Assembly: GCF_003034985.1 (NCBI RefSeq)
Contig: NZ_PZKG01000028.1
Location: forward strand, 1-45,806
DNA length: 45,806 nucleotides
DNA from: Cereibacter changlensis JA139
Lineage (GTDB): Bacteria; Pseudomonadota; Alphaproteobacteria; Rhodobacterales; Rhodobacteraceae
Direction: 5' to 3'
Part shown: positions 15,244 to 25,151 of the stretch, one piece after another
Position numbering within the stretch: the stretch's first letter is position 1
Layout of the letters: each line of letters begins with the position of its first letter
Notes under the pieces: generated by a model
Database searches by the model: none
The model's input: only the letters and a program-made list of their open reading frames with translations
What the model was told of the DNA's origin: nothing
Program-made: the position numbers and the translations under genes

Positions 15244-16206
15244 TCAGGCCGCGCCGGGCACCGGCTCGCGCAGGACGCGCGGCACCTTGAACTCGACGCG
15301 CTCCTTCACCGTCTCGACCAGCTCGACCGTGGTGTCGTAGCGGGCGCGGAAGGCCTCGAGCACCTCGTCCACCAGCACTTCCGGCGCCGAGGCGCCCGCC
15401 GCCACGCCGACCCGGGTCACGCCTTCCAGCGCGCGCCAGTCGATGTCGGTGGCGCGCTGCACCAGCTGGGCATAGCCGCAGCCCGCCGCGCGCCCGACCT
15501 CGACCAGCCGGCGCGAGTTCGACGAGTTCGGCGCGCCGATCACCAGAAGCGCGTCGATCTGGTCGGCGATGGCCTTCACCGCGCCCTGCCGGTTGGTGGT
15601 GGCATAGCAGATGTCTTCCTTGTGCGGCACGGCGATGGCCGGGAAGCGCGCCTGCAGCGCCGCGACGATGGCCGCCGTGTCATCGACCGACAGGGTGGTC
15701 TGGGTGATATAGGCCAGCCGCTCCGGATCGCGCACCTCAAGCCCCGCCACATCCTCCACCGTTTCCACCAGCAGCACCTCGCCCTCGGACAGCTGGCCCA
15801 TGGTGCCGATGGTCTCGGGGTGGCCCCGGTGGCCGATCATCACCATCTGCAAACCGTTTTCATTGTGCCGCTCGGCTTCCAGATGCACCTTGCTGACCAG
15901 CGGGCAGGTGGCGTCGACATAGACCATCTCGCGCCGTTCGGCCTCGGCCGGCACCGCCTTGGGCACCCCATGCGCCGAGAAGATCACCGGGCGGTCCTGC
16001 GGCACCTCGTCGAGCTCCTCGACGAAGACGGCGCCCATCTCGCGCAGCCGGTCGACCACGAACTTGTTGTGCACGATCTCGTGCCGGACGTAGACCGGCG
16101 CGCCCCATTTCTGCAGCGCCAGCTCGACGATCTTGATCGCGCGGTCGACGCCGGCGCAGAAGCCGCGCGGCGCGGCGAGATAGAGGGTGAGGGCGGCTTT
16201 GGTCAT
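15244..16206 (-). CDS. ispH: 4-hydroxy-3-methylbut-2-enyl diphosphate reductase
   Basis: 320 aa. The three iron-sulfur cysteines are present: Cys17 (PRGFCAGV), Cys102 (DATCPLV) and Cys201 (ICYATTNRQ). His43 and Glu132 (HPETIG) are also there, as is the SNSRRL substrate loop. IspH makes IPP and DMAPP in the last step of the MEP isoprenoid pathway. I chose the ATG at 16206 ([10 protein letters not shown]) from family length; an ATG at 16218 (MSLLMTK) is equally possible, as neither has a strong Shine-Dalgarno. The leader contains a very stable hairpin at 16305-16339. The NYN-domain gene lies upstream on the same strand. Confidence 0.95.
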   Translation of the reverse strand: MTKAALTLYLAAPRGFCAGVDRAIKIVELALQKWGAPVYVRHEIVHNKFVVDRLREMGAVFVEELDEVPQDRPVIFSAHGVPKAVPAEAERREMVYVDATCPLVSKVHLEAERHNENGLQMVMIGHRGHPETIGTMGQLSEGEVLLVETVEDVAGLEVRDPERLAYITQTTLSVDDTAAIVAALQARFPAIAVPHKEDICYATTNRQGAVKAIADQIDALLVIGAPNSSNSRRLVEVGRAAGCGYAQLVQRATDIDWRALEGVTRVGVAAGASAPEVLVDEVLEAFRARYDTTVELVETVKERVEFKVPRVLREPVPGAA

Positions 16207-16304
16207 CAGGAGGCTCATCGGTGAGGATGTCCCACAGGTAGGCGCTGACGGCGCGCAGGTCCAGTCCCCCATGATGCCGCATCGGGGGGCGTGGCGGAAG
16301 CAGA

Positions 16305-16339
16305 GGGGCCAGCGCGGTTTCCCCAAACCGGCTGGCCCC
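16305..16339 (-). other. Strong hairpin in the gap between the NYN gene and ispH
   Basis: GGGGCCAGC (16305-16313) pairs with GCTGGCCCC (16331-16339). A further C-GGTTT/AAACC-G stem inside closes on a CCCC loop, giving about 15 bp with one bulged G. No T-run follows on the minus strand. It could end NYN-gene transcripts in a Rho-independent-like manner or act in the ispH leader. Confidence 0.6.
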
Positions 16340-16357
16340 AGATCTGCAGGTTGGGGG

Positions 16358-16376
16358 CGGGCGGCGACGCCGCCCG
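16358..16376 (-). terminator. GC-rich hairpin just after the NYN gene
   Basis: CGGGCGGC-GAC-GCCGCCCG, an 8-bp perfect stem starting 4 bases beyond the NYN stop. It is followed by CCCCC rather than T on the minus strand, so terminator function is only possible. Confidence 0.35.
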
Positions 16377-16380
16377 GCTG

Positions 16381-16953
16381 TCACTTCGCCTCGGCGGCGA
16401 TCTCCTCGCGCTCGACGCGCGGCTCGCGCGGCGGGCGGCCGATGACGTCGCGCAGCTCGTCCAGTTCGATGAAGTTGTCGGCCTGGCGGCGCAGTTCGTC
16501 GGCGATCATCGGCGGCTGGCTGCGGATGGTCGAGACCACCGAGACGCGCACGCCCTGTCGCTGCAGGCTTTCCACCAACGGACGGAAATCGCCGTCGCCG
16601 GAGAACAGCACGATGTGGTCGACCCGGGGCGCAAGCTCCATGGCGTCGACCGTCAGCTCGATGTCCATGTTGCCCTTGACCTTGCGGCGGCCCTGGCTGT
16701 CCGTGTATTCCTTGGCGGGCTTCGTCACCATGGTGAAGCCGTTGTAGTGCAGCCAGTCGACCAGCGGGCGGATCGGGGAATAGTCATCGTTCTCGAGCAG
16801 AGCCGTGTAGTAGAAGGCACGCAGCAGTTTCCCGCGCCGCATGAATTCCTGCCGCAACAGCTTGTAGTCGATGTCGAACCCAAGCGCCTTCGCCGCCGCG
16901 TAAAGATTGGATCCGTCGATGAACAGCGCGAGCCGTTCGTCCTTGTAAAACAT
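16381..16953 (-). CDS. NYN domain (LabA/DUF88) PIN-like protein
   Basis: 190 aa. The N-terminal LALFIDGSNLYAAAKALGF has the first catalytic Asp (Asp13). It is followed by KGNMDIELTVDAM and HIVLFSGDGDFRPLVESLQRQG, the conserved acidic residues of NYN/PIN-like ribonucleases. The last ~25 residues are charged and likely disordered. The RNA target is unknown. It is divergently placed from folK, with a 138-base shared upstream region, and this neighbourhood of the rpoZ-rsh block is common in Rhodobacterales. ATG at 16953 has AAGGGGAC upstream. Confidence 0.9.
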   Translation of the reverse strand: MFYKDERLALFIDGSNLYAAAKALGFDIDYKLLRQEFMRRGKLLRAFYYTALLENDDYSPIRPLVDWLHYNGFTMVTKPAKEYTDSQGRRKVKGNMDIELTVDAMELAPRVDHIVLFSGDGDFRPLVESLQRQGVRVSVVSTIRSQPPMIADELRRQADNFIELDELRDVIGRPPREPRVEREEIAAEAK

Positions 16954-17091
16954 TACAGTTGTCCCCTTGAAATCTTTGCCCCGTCAATCTGCCTGCTGCG
17001 CGCGCAATACGTTCTATAGGAAAATCGACAAGTACTGGGATATCAGTCAAAATAGTGCGCCGACAAGCGGGGCCATGAGAAAGATATAGCA

Positions 17092-17676
17092 TTGCCTGAC
17101 CCATCTGGAAAGCACGCTCTGGTTGCATTCGGGGCCAATGTCGCCCACGGCGACCAACCGCCTACGGCCACGATCCGGGCCGCTTTCGCCAATATTTGCG
17201 AAAGATTCCATGCGGTTGGCCAGCTGAGCCGGCTTCACGCCAGCCCCTGTTTCCCTGTCGGGGCGGGCCCGGATTACGTGAATGCCGCAGGGCTCATCAT
17301 ATTTGATGTTCAGGTTGACGCAGCGGAAATCCTGAGCGTTTTTCATGGGATCGAGGCCGCCCACGGGAGGCGAAGACTGTCGCGCTGGGGCGCGCGCACC
17401 CTCGACATCGATCTTCTGGCCCTGGGCGATTCGATCCTGCCCGACCGCGAAACCCAAGCCCATTGGCGCTGCCTGCCGCCGGAGCGTCAGGCGCAGGAGG
17501 CCCCCGACAGGCTGATCCTGCCGCATCCGCGGATGCAGGACCGTGCCTTCGTTCTCGTTCCGCTTCAAGAGGTAGCACCCGACTGGCGCCACCCGATCCT
17601 CGGTCTGACCGTCAGCGAAATGCTCGCCGCGCTGCCCGCCGCCGACCGCGATGCGGTGCGGCCGCTGCCGGGCTGA
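17092..17676 (+). CDS. folK: 2-amino-4-hydroxy-6-hydroxymethyldihydropteridine diphosphokinase
   Basis: 194 aa. HPPK motifs are ALVAFGANVAHG at the N-terminus and RRRLSRWGARTLDIDLLALG (about 99-118), the second signature carrying the Mg/ATP aspartates. LILPHPRMQDRAFVLVPLQEVAP completes the fold. FolK pyrophosphorylates the pterin alcohol in folate synthesis. The start is a TTG at 17092; the only nearby ATG (17074) opens a five-codon frame ending in TAG. Length is slightly above the usual 160-170. It precedes rpoZ by 96 bases. Confidence 0.92.
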   Translation: MPDPSGKHALVAFGANVAHGDQPPTATIRAAFANICERFHAVGQLSRLHASPCFPVGAGPDYVNAAGLIIFDVQVDAAEILSVFHGIEAAHGRRRLSRWGARTLDIDLLALGDSILPDRETQAHWRCLPPERQAQEAPDRLILPHPRMQDRAFVLVPLQEVAPDWRHPILGLTVSEMLAALPAADRDAVRPLPG

Positions 17677-17704
17677 GCGGCCGTCAAGGCCAAGGATTCC
17701 GGGC

Positions 17705-17733
17705 TTGTCAAGCGTTCTGGCAAGGCATACATA
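17705..17733 (+). promoter_or_regulatory. rpoZ promoter
   Basis: TTGTCA (17705-17710) and TACATA (17728-17733) separated by exactly 17 bases, 39 bases before the rpoZ ATG. This is one of the best sigma-70-type matches in the window, so rpoZ-rsh can be transcribed independently of folK. Confidence 0.7.
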
Positions 17734-17772
17734 GGGCCGTTCCATGCCCCCTGTCCGAAACTGGAGTATCCC

Positions 17773-18126
17773 ATGGCCCGCGTGACGGTTGAAGATTGCG
17801 TTGACAAAGTCCCGAACCGCTTCGAGCTGGTGATGCTCGCCGCTCATCGGGCGCGCGAGATCGCCGCCGGCTCGCCGGTGACGGTGGACCGCGACAACGA
17901 CAAGAACCCCGTGGTGTCGCTGCGCGAGATCGCCGACGAGACCCAGAGCGCGGAATCCCTGCGCGAGCGGATGATCGAAAGCCACCAGACCCAGATCGAG
18001 GTGGACGAGCCGGAAGAAGACCAGATGGCGCTGCTCATGGGCGGCGAGGTCGATCGTCCGATGCAGGACGACATGTCGGAAGAGAAACTGCTGCGCGCCC
18101 TTATGGAAGCGCAGGGTCAGAACTGA
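17773..18126 (+). CDS. rpoZ: RNA polymerase omega subunit
   Basis: 117 aa. The N-terminal [31 protein letters not shown] is the omega signature, with [12 protein letters not shown] around residue 45-57. The C-terminal acidic tail is variable. Omega helps fold the beta' subunit and forms part of the ppGpp binding site on RNA polymerase, so its position directly before the ppGpp synthetase/hydrolase gene makes functional sense. It has its own promoter and lies 33 bases from rsh. Confidence 0.96.
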   Translation: MARVTVEDCVDKVPNRFELVMLAAHRAREIAAGSPVTVDRDNDKNPVVSLREIADETQSAESLRERMIESHQTQIEVDEPEEDQMALLMGGEVDRPMQDDMSEEKLLRALMEAQGQN

Positions 18127-18159
18127 CCCGCAGCGACTGAAGAGAAAGCGACGAGGGCA

Positions 18160-20277
18160 ATGATCGACGTCGAAGACCTGATCGCCCTCGTCCGCAATTA
18201 CAATCCGCGCACCAACGCCGATCTGATCCGCCGGGCCTATGCCTATGGGCGGCAGATGCACGAGGGCCAGTTCCGCCACTCGGGCGAGCCCTATTTCACC
18301 CATCCCGTCGCCGTCGCCGCCATCCTCACCGAACAGCGGCTGGACGATGCGACCATCGTGACCGCGCTGCTGCACGACACGATCGAGGATACCAAATCCA
18401 CCTATACCGAGGTCTCGCGCCTCTTCGGCCCCGAGATCGCCGAGCTGGTAGATGGCGTCACCAAGCTGACCAATCTCGAGCTGTCCTCCGCCCAGTCCAA
18501 GCAGGCCGAGAACTTCCGCAAGCTGTTCATGGCGATGTCGAAGGACCTGCGGGTCATCCTCGTGAAGCTCGCCGACCGTTTGCACAACATGCGCACCATC
18601 AAGTCGATGCGCCCGGAGAAGCAGGCGCAGAAGGCGCGCGAGACGATGGAGATCTTCGCCCCGCTCGCCGGGCGCATGGGCATGCAATGGATGCGCGAGG
18701 AGCTGGAAGACCTCGGCTTCCGCGTGCTGAACCCCGAGGCGCGCAACTCGATCATCCGCCGCTTCATCACGCTGCAGCGCGAGACCGGCGACGTGGTGCA
18801 CAAGATCACCGCCGACATCCGGCTGGAGCTGGAAAAGGCGCAGATCGAGGCCGATGTCTATGGCCGCGCCAAGAAACCCTATTCGATCTGGCGCAAGATG
18901 CAGGAGAAGGATCTCGCCTTCTCGCGCCTCTCCGACATCTACGGCTTCCGGGTGATCTGCGCCTCCGAGCAGGATTGCTACCGCATCCTCGGCGTCATCC
19001 ACCAGCGCTGGCGCGCCGTGCCGGGCCGGTTCAAGGATTACATCAGCCAGCCGAAATCCAACGGCTACCGCTCGATCCACACCACGGTCTCGGGCCGCGA
19101 CGGCAAGCGGGTCGAGGTGCAGGTGCGCACCCGCCAGATGCATGAGGTCGCCGAGGCTGGGGTGGCCGCGCATTGGTCCTACCGCGAGGGCGTGCGCGCG
19201 CTGAACCCTTTCGCCGTCGATCCGGCGAAATGGATCGCCGGCCTGACCGAGCGGCTGGACGAGGACGACCACGACGAGTTCATGGAGAACGTGAAGCTCG
19301 AGATGTACACCGATCAGGTGTTCTGCTTCACGCCGAAGGGCGATGTGGTGCAGCTGCCGCGTGGGGCGACGCCGCTCGACTACGCCTATGCGATCCACAC
19401 CCGCATCGGCAACTCCTGCGTCTCGGCCAAGATCGACGGCATCCGCGTGCCGCTCTGGACCCGGCTGAAGAACGGCCAGTCGGTCGAGATCATCACTGCC
19501 GAGGGCCAGCGCCCGCAATCCTCCTGGATCGACATCGTGACGACCGGCCGCGCCAAGGCAGCGATCCGCCGCAGCTTGCGCGAGGAGGACCGCGGCCGCT
19601 TCGTCAAGCTGGGGCAGGAGCTGGCCCGCGCCGCCTTCGACCATGTCGGGCGCAAGGCCACCGACAAGGCGTTGCGCACCGCGGCCAAGATGCTCGGCCT
19701 CTCCGACGAGACCGAGCTTCTGGCGCAGATCGGCAGCGCCGAGCTGACTGCGCGCCGCGTGGTCGAGACGCTCTACCCCGAGCTCGCGCGCTCCACCGCG
19801 CCCGAGGTCGATGGCCAGCGCCCCGTCGTCGGCCTGTCGCAGGATCAGCAGTTCCGCCGCGCGCCCTGCTGCCAGCCGGTGCCGGGCGAGCGCATCGTCG
19901 GCATCACCTATCGCGGGCAGGGCGTGGTGATCCACGCCATCGATTGTCCCGCGCTGGAAGAATTCGAGGAACAACCTGGCCGCTGGGTGGATTTACACTG
20001 GCACGCCGGTCGCCACGCCGCCGTGCACACGGTCACGCTGGAGCTGACGATCTCGAATGACGCTGGTGTATTGGGGCGGATCTGCACCTTGATCGGCGAA
20101 CAGAAGGCCAATATCTCCGACCTGCGCTTCACGGACCGGAAGCCGGATTATTACAGACTGCTGGTAGACGTGGACCTGCGCGATGTCGAACACCTGCACA
20201 TGGTGATGACGGCGCTGGAAGCGGAGACCGACGTGGCGCAGATCTCGCGCCACCGGGATCTGAGCAGGAAGCCCTGA
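18160..20277 (+). CDS. rsh: Bifunctional (p)ppGpp synthetase/hydrolase
   Basis: 705 aa, long RelA/SpoT type. The HD hydrolase domain (about 20-180) has His48, His72, Asp73, Glu76 and Asp77 (LLHDTIED) intact. The synthetase domain (about 230-350) has RLSDIYGFRVI, KSNGYRSIHTTV and VEVQVRTRQMHEVAE. Then come TGS (about 385-445, YTDQVFCFTPKGDVVQLPRGATPLDYAY) and a C-terminal ACT domain (about 630-700). Both activities therefore look functional, as expected for the single RSH of alphaproteobacteria. It sets ppGpp levels in starvation. ATG at 18160 follows GAGGG. Its stop lies 19 bases before the DUF2062 gene. Confidence 0.95.
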   Translation: MIDVEDLIALVRNYNPRTNADLIRRAYAYGRQMHEGQFRHSGEPYFTHPVAVAAILTEQRLDDATIVTALLHDTIEDTKSTYTEVSRLFGPEIAELVDGVTKLTNLELSSAQSKQAENFRKLFMAMSKDLRVILVKLADRLHNMRTIKSMRPEKQAQKARETMEIFAPLAGRMGMQWMREELEDLGFRVLNPEARNSIIRRFITLQRETGDVVHKITADIRLELEKAQIEADVYGRAKKPYSIWRKMQEKDLAFSRLSDIYGFRVICASEQDCYRILGVIHQRWRAVPGRFKDYISQPKSNGYRSIHTTVSGRDGKRVEVQVRTRQMHEVAEAGVAAHWSYREGVRALNPFAVDPAKWIAGLTERLDEDDHDEFMENVKLEMYTDQVFCFTPKGDVVQLPRGATPLDYAYAIHTRIGNSCVSAKIDGIRVPLWTRLKNGQSVEIITAEGQRPQSSWIDIVTTGRAKAAIRRSLREEDRGRFVKLGQELARAAFDHVGRKATDKALRTAAKMLGLSDETELLAQIGSAELTARRVVETLYPELARSTAPEVDGQRPVVGLSQDQQFRRAPCCQPVPGERIVGITYRGQGVVIHAIDCPALEEFEEQPGRWVDLHWHAGRHAAVHTVTLELTISNDAGVLGRICTLIGEQKANISDLRFTDRKPDYYRLLVDVDLRDVEHLHMVMTALEAETDVAQISRHRDLSRKP

Positions 20278-20296
20278 CCGGGCAAGGAGGATCTTG

Positions 20297-20980
20297 GTGT
20301 TCAAACGACGCGAGAAGCGGACCTATACGCAACTCCTGACGGAATCGGTCTATCCGCGCGGCGGCTGGCGGCGGGCGGCGTATTACGTGCAGCATCGGCT
20401 GCAGCGCCTGCCGGACGAGCCGCACCGCATCGCCCGCGGCGTCTTCGCCGGCGTGTTCATCTCCTTCACCCCGCTGTTCGGTTTCCACTTCCTCGGCGCG
20501 GCGCTGATCGCCTGGATCCTGCGCGGCAACATCCTGGCCGCCCTGCTGGCGACCTTCGTCGGCAACCCCCTGACCACGCCGATCATCGCCGTCTCCTCGA
20601 TCGAGCTCGGGCACTGGATCCTCGGCACCACGGCGCATTTCAACCTGATGACGGTGTTCGAATCCTTCACCAGCGCCGGGCGGGAGATCACCCACAACCT
20701 GCTGGCGATCTTCACCTCCGAGCCGACCCGCTGGCACAAGCTGGGGGCCTTCTTCCAGACCATCTTCCTGCCCTATCTGGTGGGGGGCATCCTGCCCGGC
20801 ATCCTCGTCAGCTTCGTGTTCTACTATCTCACCATCCCGGTGATCCGCGCCTATCAGCTGCTGCGCGCCAAGCAGGCGGGCGAGCGCAAGCGGCGGCGGT
20901 TGCACGCAAAGCACGGTGGCCCCGCAGAAATGCGGACTGCGCTGCTGCCGCAGGATGACGGGGCCGGCGGAAAGCCCTAA
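20297..20980 (+). CDS. DUF2062 membrane protein
   Basis: 227 aa. The DUF2062 core is clear: PHRIARGVFAGVFISFTPLFGFHFLGAALIA, then LRGNILAALLATFVGNPLTTPIIAVSS, then a second hydrophobic pair near 155-185 (PYLVGGILPGILVSFVFYYLTIPVI). About four membrane segments, a basic N-terminus and a basic C-terminal tail. Function is unknown. GTG at 20297 is preferred because GGAGG ends six bases before it; the TTG at 20294 would be only three bases away. It is embedded in the rsh-pdxJ run in Rhodobacterales. Confidence 0.88.
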   Translation: MFKRREKRTYTQLLTESVYPRGGWRRAAYYVQHRLQRLPDEPHRIARGVFAGVFISFTPLFGFHFLGAALIAWILRGNILAALLATFVGNPLTTPIIAVSSIELGHWILGTTAHFNLMTVFESFTSAGREITHNLLAIFTSEPTRWHKLGAFFQTIFLPYLVGGILPGILVSFVFYYLTIPVIRAYQLLRAKQAGERKRRRLHAKHGGPAEMRTALLPQDDGAGGKP

Positions 20981-21013
20981 CATGGGGCGACAAGCGGGAA
21001 GGGGCGTCAGGCC

Positions 21014-21772
21014 ATGAAACCACTCGGACGGCTGCGGCTCGGGGTGAACATCGATCACGTCGCCACGGTGCGCAACGCCCGCGGCTCGGCCTGGCCCGAC
21101 CCGCTGCGCGCGGCGCTGGTGGCCGAGGCGGCGGGGGCCGACGGCATCACCGCCCATCTGCGCGAAGACCGCCGCCACATCCGCGACGACGACATCGCCT
21201 CGCTGATGGCCGGGATCAACGTGCCGCTGAACTTCGAGATGGCCGCCACGACCGAGATGCAGACCATCGCCCTGCGCCACCGGCCGCATGCGGTCTGCCT
21301 CGTGCCGGAAAAGCGCGAGGAGCGCACCACCGAAGGCGGGCTCGACGTGGCCGGCGATATCCCGCGGCTGACCGACTACATCGACGCGCTGCGCGAGGCC
21401 GGTTGCCGGGTGTCGATGTTCATCGGCCATGACGTGCGCCAGATCGAGGCCTCGGCCGAGATCAAGGCGGCGGTGGTCGAGCTGCACACCGGCCATTACT
21501 GCGACCTCATCGCCGAGAACCGCCGCGCCGAGGCCGCCATCGAGCTGGAGGCGCTGCGCGAGGGCGCGGCGCTGGCGCATTCGCTGGGGCTCGAGGTGCA
21601 TGCCGGCCATGGCATCAGCTACGACACCGTGGCCGAGATCGCCGGCTTCCCGCAGGTGATGGAGCTGAACATCGGCCATTTCCTGATCGGCGAGGCGATC
21701 TTCCGTGGCCTGGGCAGCGCCATCGAGGGCATGCGCCGCCGCATGGACGCGGCGCGCGCCGCGCTGGCATGA
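21014..21772 (+). CDS. pdxJ: Pyridoxine 5'-phosphate synthase
   Basis: 252 aa TIM barrel. The N-terminal [17 protein letters not shown] and [18 protein letters not shown] are PdxJ signatures. [19 protein letters not shown] and [17 protein letters not shown] carry the catalytic Glu and His. The end has [17 protein letters not shown]. PdxJ condenses aminoacetone phosphate with deoxyxylulose phosphate to make vitamin B6. Deoxyxylulose phosphate is shared with the MEP pathway that IspH, also in this window, completes. It is followed by acpS after 46 bases, the usual pdxJ-acpS pair. Confidence 0.96.
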   Translation: MKPLGRLRLGVNIDHVATVRNARGSAWPDPLRAALVAEAAGADGITAHLREDRRHIRDDDIASLMAGINVPLNFEMAATTEMQTIALRHRPHAVCLVPEKREERTTEGGLDVAGDIPRLTDYIDALREAGCRVSMFIGHDVRQIEASAEIKAAVVELHTGHYCDLIAENRRAEAAIELEALREGAALAHSLGLEVHAGHGISYDTVAEIAGFPQVMELNIGHFLIGEAIFRGLGSAIEGMRRRMDAARAALA

Positions 21773-21818
21773 CGGACGCCGTGCTGCGGATCGCCTTTCC
21801 AGATCGACCGCCCGCCCG

Positions 21819-22247
21819 ATGATCCTCGGGATCGGCACGGATCTGTGCAACATCGAGCGGATCGAGCGGACGCTGGCCCGCCATGGCGACCGCTTCCGCG
21901 ACCGGGTCTTCACCCCGCGCGAACAGGCCCGCGCCGAGGGCCGCGCCCATGTCGCCGCCACCTATGCCAAGCGCTGGGCCGCCAAGGAGGCCTGCTCCAA
22001 GGCGCTCGGCACCGGGCTGCGGATGGGCATCGCCTGGAAGGACATGGCGGTCAGCAACCTGATGACCGGCCAGCCCGTCATGCAGCTGACCGGCTGGGCC
22101 GCCGACCGGCTGCGCAGCATGACGCCCGAGGGGCACGAGGCCATCGTCCATGTCACCCTGACCGACGACCACCCCTGGGCCCAGGCCTTCGTGGTGATCG
22201 AGGCGCGGCCGCTGGCGGGCGGCGCGGCGGGCGACCAGTCAACTTGA
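21819..22247 (+). CDS. acpS: Holo-[acyl-carrier-protein] synthase
   Basis: 142 aa. Asp8 in [12 protein letters not shown] and Glu57 in [16 protein letters not shown] are the Mg ligands of AcpS. It transfers phosphopantetheine from CoA to acyl carrier protein. Length is typical. ATG at 21819 has only a weak Shine-Dalgarno. A TTGACT sequence (22244-22249) overlaps the stop codon and could be the -35 of a promoter for lepB. Confidence 0.94.
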   Translation: MILGIGTDLCNIERIERTLARHGDRFRDRVFTPREQARAEGRAHVAATYAKRWAAKEACSKALGTGLRMGIAWKDMAVSNLMTGQPVMQLTGWAADRLRSMTPEGHEAIVHVTLTDDHPWAQAFVVIEARPLAGGAAGDQST

Positions 22248-22330
22248 CTCCCCGGCGTCCCGCGCGCATGTAGCGCGAAACTCGGAAATGGTCGGGCGAC
22301 AAGCCCCGCACCCAGAGAAGGCAGGACCGA

Positions 22331-23119
22331 ATGGCGAGCAAGGCAAAGACCGACGGCGGCATCCTCGAGACGATCAAGACCATCGTCTACGCGCTGCTCA
22401 TCGCGGGCATCTTCCGCACCTTGTTCTTCCAGCCGTTCTGGATTCCCTCGGGTTCGATGAAGGATACGCTGCTGATCGGCGACTTCCTCTTCGTCAACAA
22501 GATGGCCTATGGCTATTCGCAATTCTCCTGCCCCTTCTCGTTCTGCCCGGTCTCGGGCCGCATCCTTGGGTCGGAACCGGAGCGCGGCGACGTGGTGGTG
22601 TTCCGCCACCCGGTGAACGGGTCGGACTTCATCAAGCGGCTGATCGGCCTGCCGGGCGACACCGTGCAGATGAAGAACGGCGTGCTGTTCCTGAACGGCG
22701 CCGAGGTGCCGCAGGTCGCGGACGGCGTCTTCGAGGAGACCTACGAGCAGCAGGGCCCGATGGGCAACCTGCCGCGCTGCGAGAACGGTCCGGTCGGCGA
22801 GGGCGGAACCTGCACCAAGTCGCGTTTCACCGAGACCCTGCCGAACGGCGTCAGCCATGACATCCTGAACATCGACACCAACGGCTTCGGCGACAACACC
22901 GATGTCTTCACCGTGCCGGCCGGGCATTACTTCTTCATGGGCGACAACCGCGACAACAGCCAGGACAGCCGCTATGGTCAGGCTGTCGGCGGCGTCGGCT
23001 TCGTGCCCTTCGATCACCTTATCGGCCGCGCCGACCGGATCATGTTCTCCTCCGCGGGCCGCTCCATGCTCTATTTCTGGACCTGGCGGTCCGATCGTTT
23101 CTTCAAGGCGGTCGATTGA
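22331..23119 (+). CDS. lepB: Signal peptidase I
   Basis: 262 aa. One N-terminal membrane segment (about 15-34), then catalytic Ser42 in PSGSMKDTL and Lys102 in [25 protein letters not shown] is the third signature. The large domain faces the periplasm and cuts signal peptides of exported proteins such as the porin and barrel proteins here. Insertion at about 64-72 and 143-175 contains Cys residues (CPFSFC, CENG, CTK) that may form disulfides. ATG at 22331 follows AGAGAAGGCAGG. The stop overlaps the rnc TTG start. Confidence 0.95.
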   Translation: MASKAKTDGGILETIKTIVYALLIAGIFRTLFFQPFWIPSGSMKDTLLIGDFLFVNKMAYGYSQFSCPFSFCPVSGRILGSEPERGDVVVFRHPVNGSDFIKRLIGLPGDTVQMKNGVLFLNGAEVPQVADGVFEETYEQQGPMGNLPRCENGPVGEGGTCTKSRFTETLPNGVSHDILNIDTNGFGDNTDVFTVPAGHYFFMGDNRDNSQDSRYGQAVGGVGFVPFDHLIGRADRIMFSSAGRSMLYFWTWRSDRFFKAVD

Positions 23120-23805
23120 AGCTATCCTCCGATCTCCGGGCCTTCGAAGGCCGCATCGGGCATGAGTTCCGCGAGTCCGAGCTCCTGCTGCGCGCCGTGA
23201 CCCATGCCTCGATCTCCTCGCCGACCCGGCCCGACAACCAGCGGCTGGAGTTTCTCGGCGACCGGGTGCTGGGTCTCGTCATGTCCGAGGCGCTGCTGCA
23301 GGCCGACCCGAAGGCGAGCGAGGGCCAACTGGCGCCGCGCTTCAACGCCTTGGTGCGCAAGGAAACCTGCGCCGATGTCGCGCGCGAGCTGGGGCTCGGC
23401 GATGTGCTGAAGCTCGGCCGGTCCGAGATGATGTCCGGCGGCCGCCGCAAGGAGGCGCTGCTCGGCGACGCGCTGGAGGCGGTGATCGCGGCGGTCTATC
23501 TCGACGGCGGCTTCGAGGCGGCGCGCAACATGGTGCTGCGGCTCTGGGGCAAGCGGATCCACGCGGTGGAGACCGACGCCCGCGACGCCAAGACGGCATT
23601 GCAGGAATGGGCGCAGGCCCGTGGCCTGCCGCCGCCGACCTACAGCGAGAAAAGCCGTTCCGGCCCGGATCATGCGCCGGTCTTCACCGTCGAGGTCCGG
23701 CTCGGCAATGGCGCGGCGGAGAACGCCGCCGCCAATACCAAGCGGGCCGCGGAGCAGACCGCGGCAAGGGCGCTTCTGGCGCGGATGGAGGCGACAGATG
23801 ACTGA
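23116..23805 (+). CDS. rnc: Ribonuclease III
   Basis: 229 aa. The RNase III signature [14 protein letters not shown] gives Glu45 and Asp49. Asp118 and Glu121 ([18 protein letters not shown]) complete the metal site. A double-stranded RNA-binding domain follows (about 155-225, [13 protein letters not shown]...[22 protein letters not shown]). It processes rRNA and structured mRNAs. The start is TTG overlapping the lepB stop (TTGA), with AAGGCGG upstream. The rnc-era overlap of eight bases is the usual coupled pair. Confidence 0.95.
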   Translation: MKLSSDLRAFEGRIGHEFRESELLLRAVTHASISSPTRPDNQRLEFLGDRVLGLVMSEALLQADPKASEGQLAPRFNALVRKETCADVARELGLGDVLKLGRSEMMSGGRRKEALLGDALEAVIAAVYLDGGFEAARNMVLRLWGKRIHAVETDARDAKTALQEWAQARGLPPPTYSEKSRSGPDHAPVFTVEVRLGNGAAENAAANTKRAAEQTAARALLARMEATDD

Positions 23806-24775
23806 TGAACCGCAAGACACCGGCCCGCAGGACAACGAAGACACAGGCGCCATCGGCGGCGTGCCGGGCGAGACCCGCGCCGGCTTCGTCGCCCTGATCG
23901 GCGAGCCGAATGCCGGCAAGTCCACCCTGCTCAACCGCATGGTCGGCGCCAAGGTCTCGATCGTCACCCACAAGGTCCAGACCACCCGCGCCCGCATCCG
24001 CGGCGTGGCGATGGAGGGCGCCACGCAGATCGTCTTCGTCGACACCCCCGGCCTGTTCCGCCCGCGCCGCCGTCTCGACCGGGCGATGGTCGCCGCCGCC
24101 TGGGGCGGGGCCGCCGATGCCGACATCATCGTGCTCTTGATCGAGGCGCATCGCGGCCTGACCGAAGGCACGAAGGCGATCATCGAGTCGATGCGCGACC
24201 GCATCCCGCGCGGGCAGGCGGTGGCTCTGGCGATCAACAAGATCGACCGGGTGAAGGCCGAGACCCTGCTTGCCCTCACCGAAGAGATGAACAACGCCTT
24301 CCCCTTCGTCGAGACCTTCATGATTTCGGCCGAAAAGGGCTACGGCGTCGACAAGCTGAAGCAGTGGCTGGCCGGCGAACTGCCCGCCGGCCCCTGGTTC
24401 TACCCGGAGGACCAGATCGCCGACGTGCCGATGCGCAACATCGCCGCCGAGATCACCCGCGAGAAGCTGACCCTGCGCCTGCACGAGGAGCTGCCCTACC
24501 AGCTCACCGTCGAGACCGAGAAATGGGAGGACCGTCCCGACGGCTCCACCCGGATCGACCAGATCGTCTATGTCGCCCGCGACGGCCACAAGGGCATCGT
24601 GCTCGGCAACAAGGGCGAGAAGATCAAGGCCATCGGCCAGCAGGCCCGCATCGACATGACCGAGTTCCTCGAGCGCCCGGTACACCTGTTCCTGCAGGTG
24701 AAGGTCCGCCCGAACTGGCTGGAAGAACCCGAGCGCTATTCCGAGATGGGGCTGGACTTCAAGGATGGCAACTGA
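23798..24775 (+). CDS. era: GTPase Era
   Basis: 325 aa. G1 is GEPNAGKS (35-42), G3 DTPG, G4 NKID, then the C-terminal KH domain (about 225-300) with [17 protein letters not shown] and [18 protein letters not shown]. Era binds the 3' end of 16S rRNA and helps 30S assembly. There is an N-terminal ~27-residue acidic extension ([15 protein letters not shown]) longer than in E. coli. ATG at 23798 overlaps rnc by eight bases. Confidence 0.96.
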   Translation: MTDEPQDTGPQDNEDTGAIGGVPGETRAGFVALIGEPNAGKSTLLNRMVGAKVSIVTHKVQTTRARIRGVAMEGATQIVFVDTPGLFRPRRRLDRAMVAAAWGGAADADIIVLLIEAHRGLTEGTKAIIESMRDRIPRGQAVALAINKIDRVKAETLLALTEEMNNAFPFVETFMISAEKGYGVDKLKQWLAGELPAGPWFYPEDQIADVPMRNIAAEITREKLTLRLHEELPYQLTVETEKWEDRPDGSTRIDQIVYVARDGHKGIVLGNKGEKIKAIGQQARIDMTEFLERPVHLFLQVKVRPNWLEEPERYSEMGLDFKDGN

Positions 24776-24781
24776 GGCTTC

Positions 24782-25114
24782 ATGGCGCGGCTGACCGCCG
24801 ACTTCTGGGTCCGGGCCTATCTGGCCCGGCTGCGGCTGGCCGACATCCCGGCCTTCATCACTGCCAAGGGTGACGCCACCTCGGGCGCGGTGCTGGTCAA
24901 GCTCGCCACGCTCGACGGCAAGGCGAAGGCCTTCCACCGCAGCTTCGATCTGATGACCGGCGAACGGGCCTGGATCGTGCTGGCCGAGGGCGAGGAGGCG
25001 ACGGTGGATGCCTCCATCGCCAAGCAGCGCGGCTTCGACCGCGACCTCTGGGTGATCGAGATCGAGGATCGGCAGGGCCGCACCCTGCTCGACGAGCCCG
25101 GCCTCTCCGACTGA
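24782..25114 (+). CDS. DUF1491 family protein
   Basis: 110 aa, small soluble protein. The pattern [22 protein letters not shown], then [17 protein letters not shown], and the end [20 protein letters not shown]...LLDEPGL, matches the DUF1491 family found between era and recO in Rhodobacterales. Function unknown. It starts six bases after the era stop and is probably co-transcribed. No membrane or signal features. Confidence 0.85.
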   Translation: MARLTADFWVRAYLARLRLADIPAFITAKGDATSGAVLVKLATLDGKAKAFHRSFDLMTGERAWIVLAEGEEATVDASIAKQRGFDRDLWVIEIEDRQGRTLLDEPGLSD

Positions 25115-25151
25115 ACTTGTCGCCTCGCGCATTTCGCCCGATAGTCCGGCG

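Noticed and set aside
17047-19974. 975-codon minus-strand frame opposite folK, rpoZ and rsh
   Set aside because: Antisense shadow of complete genes on the plus strand.
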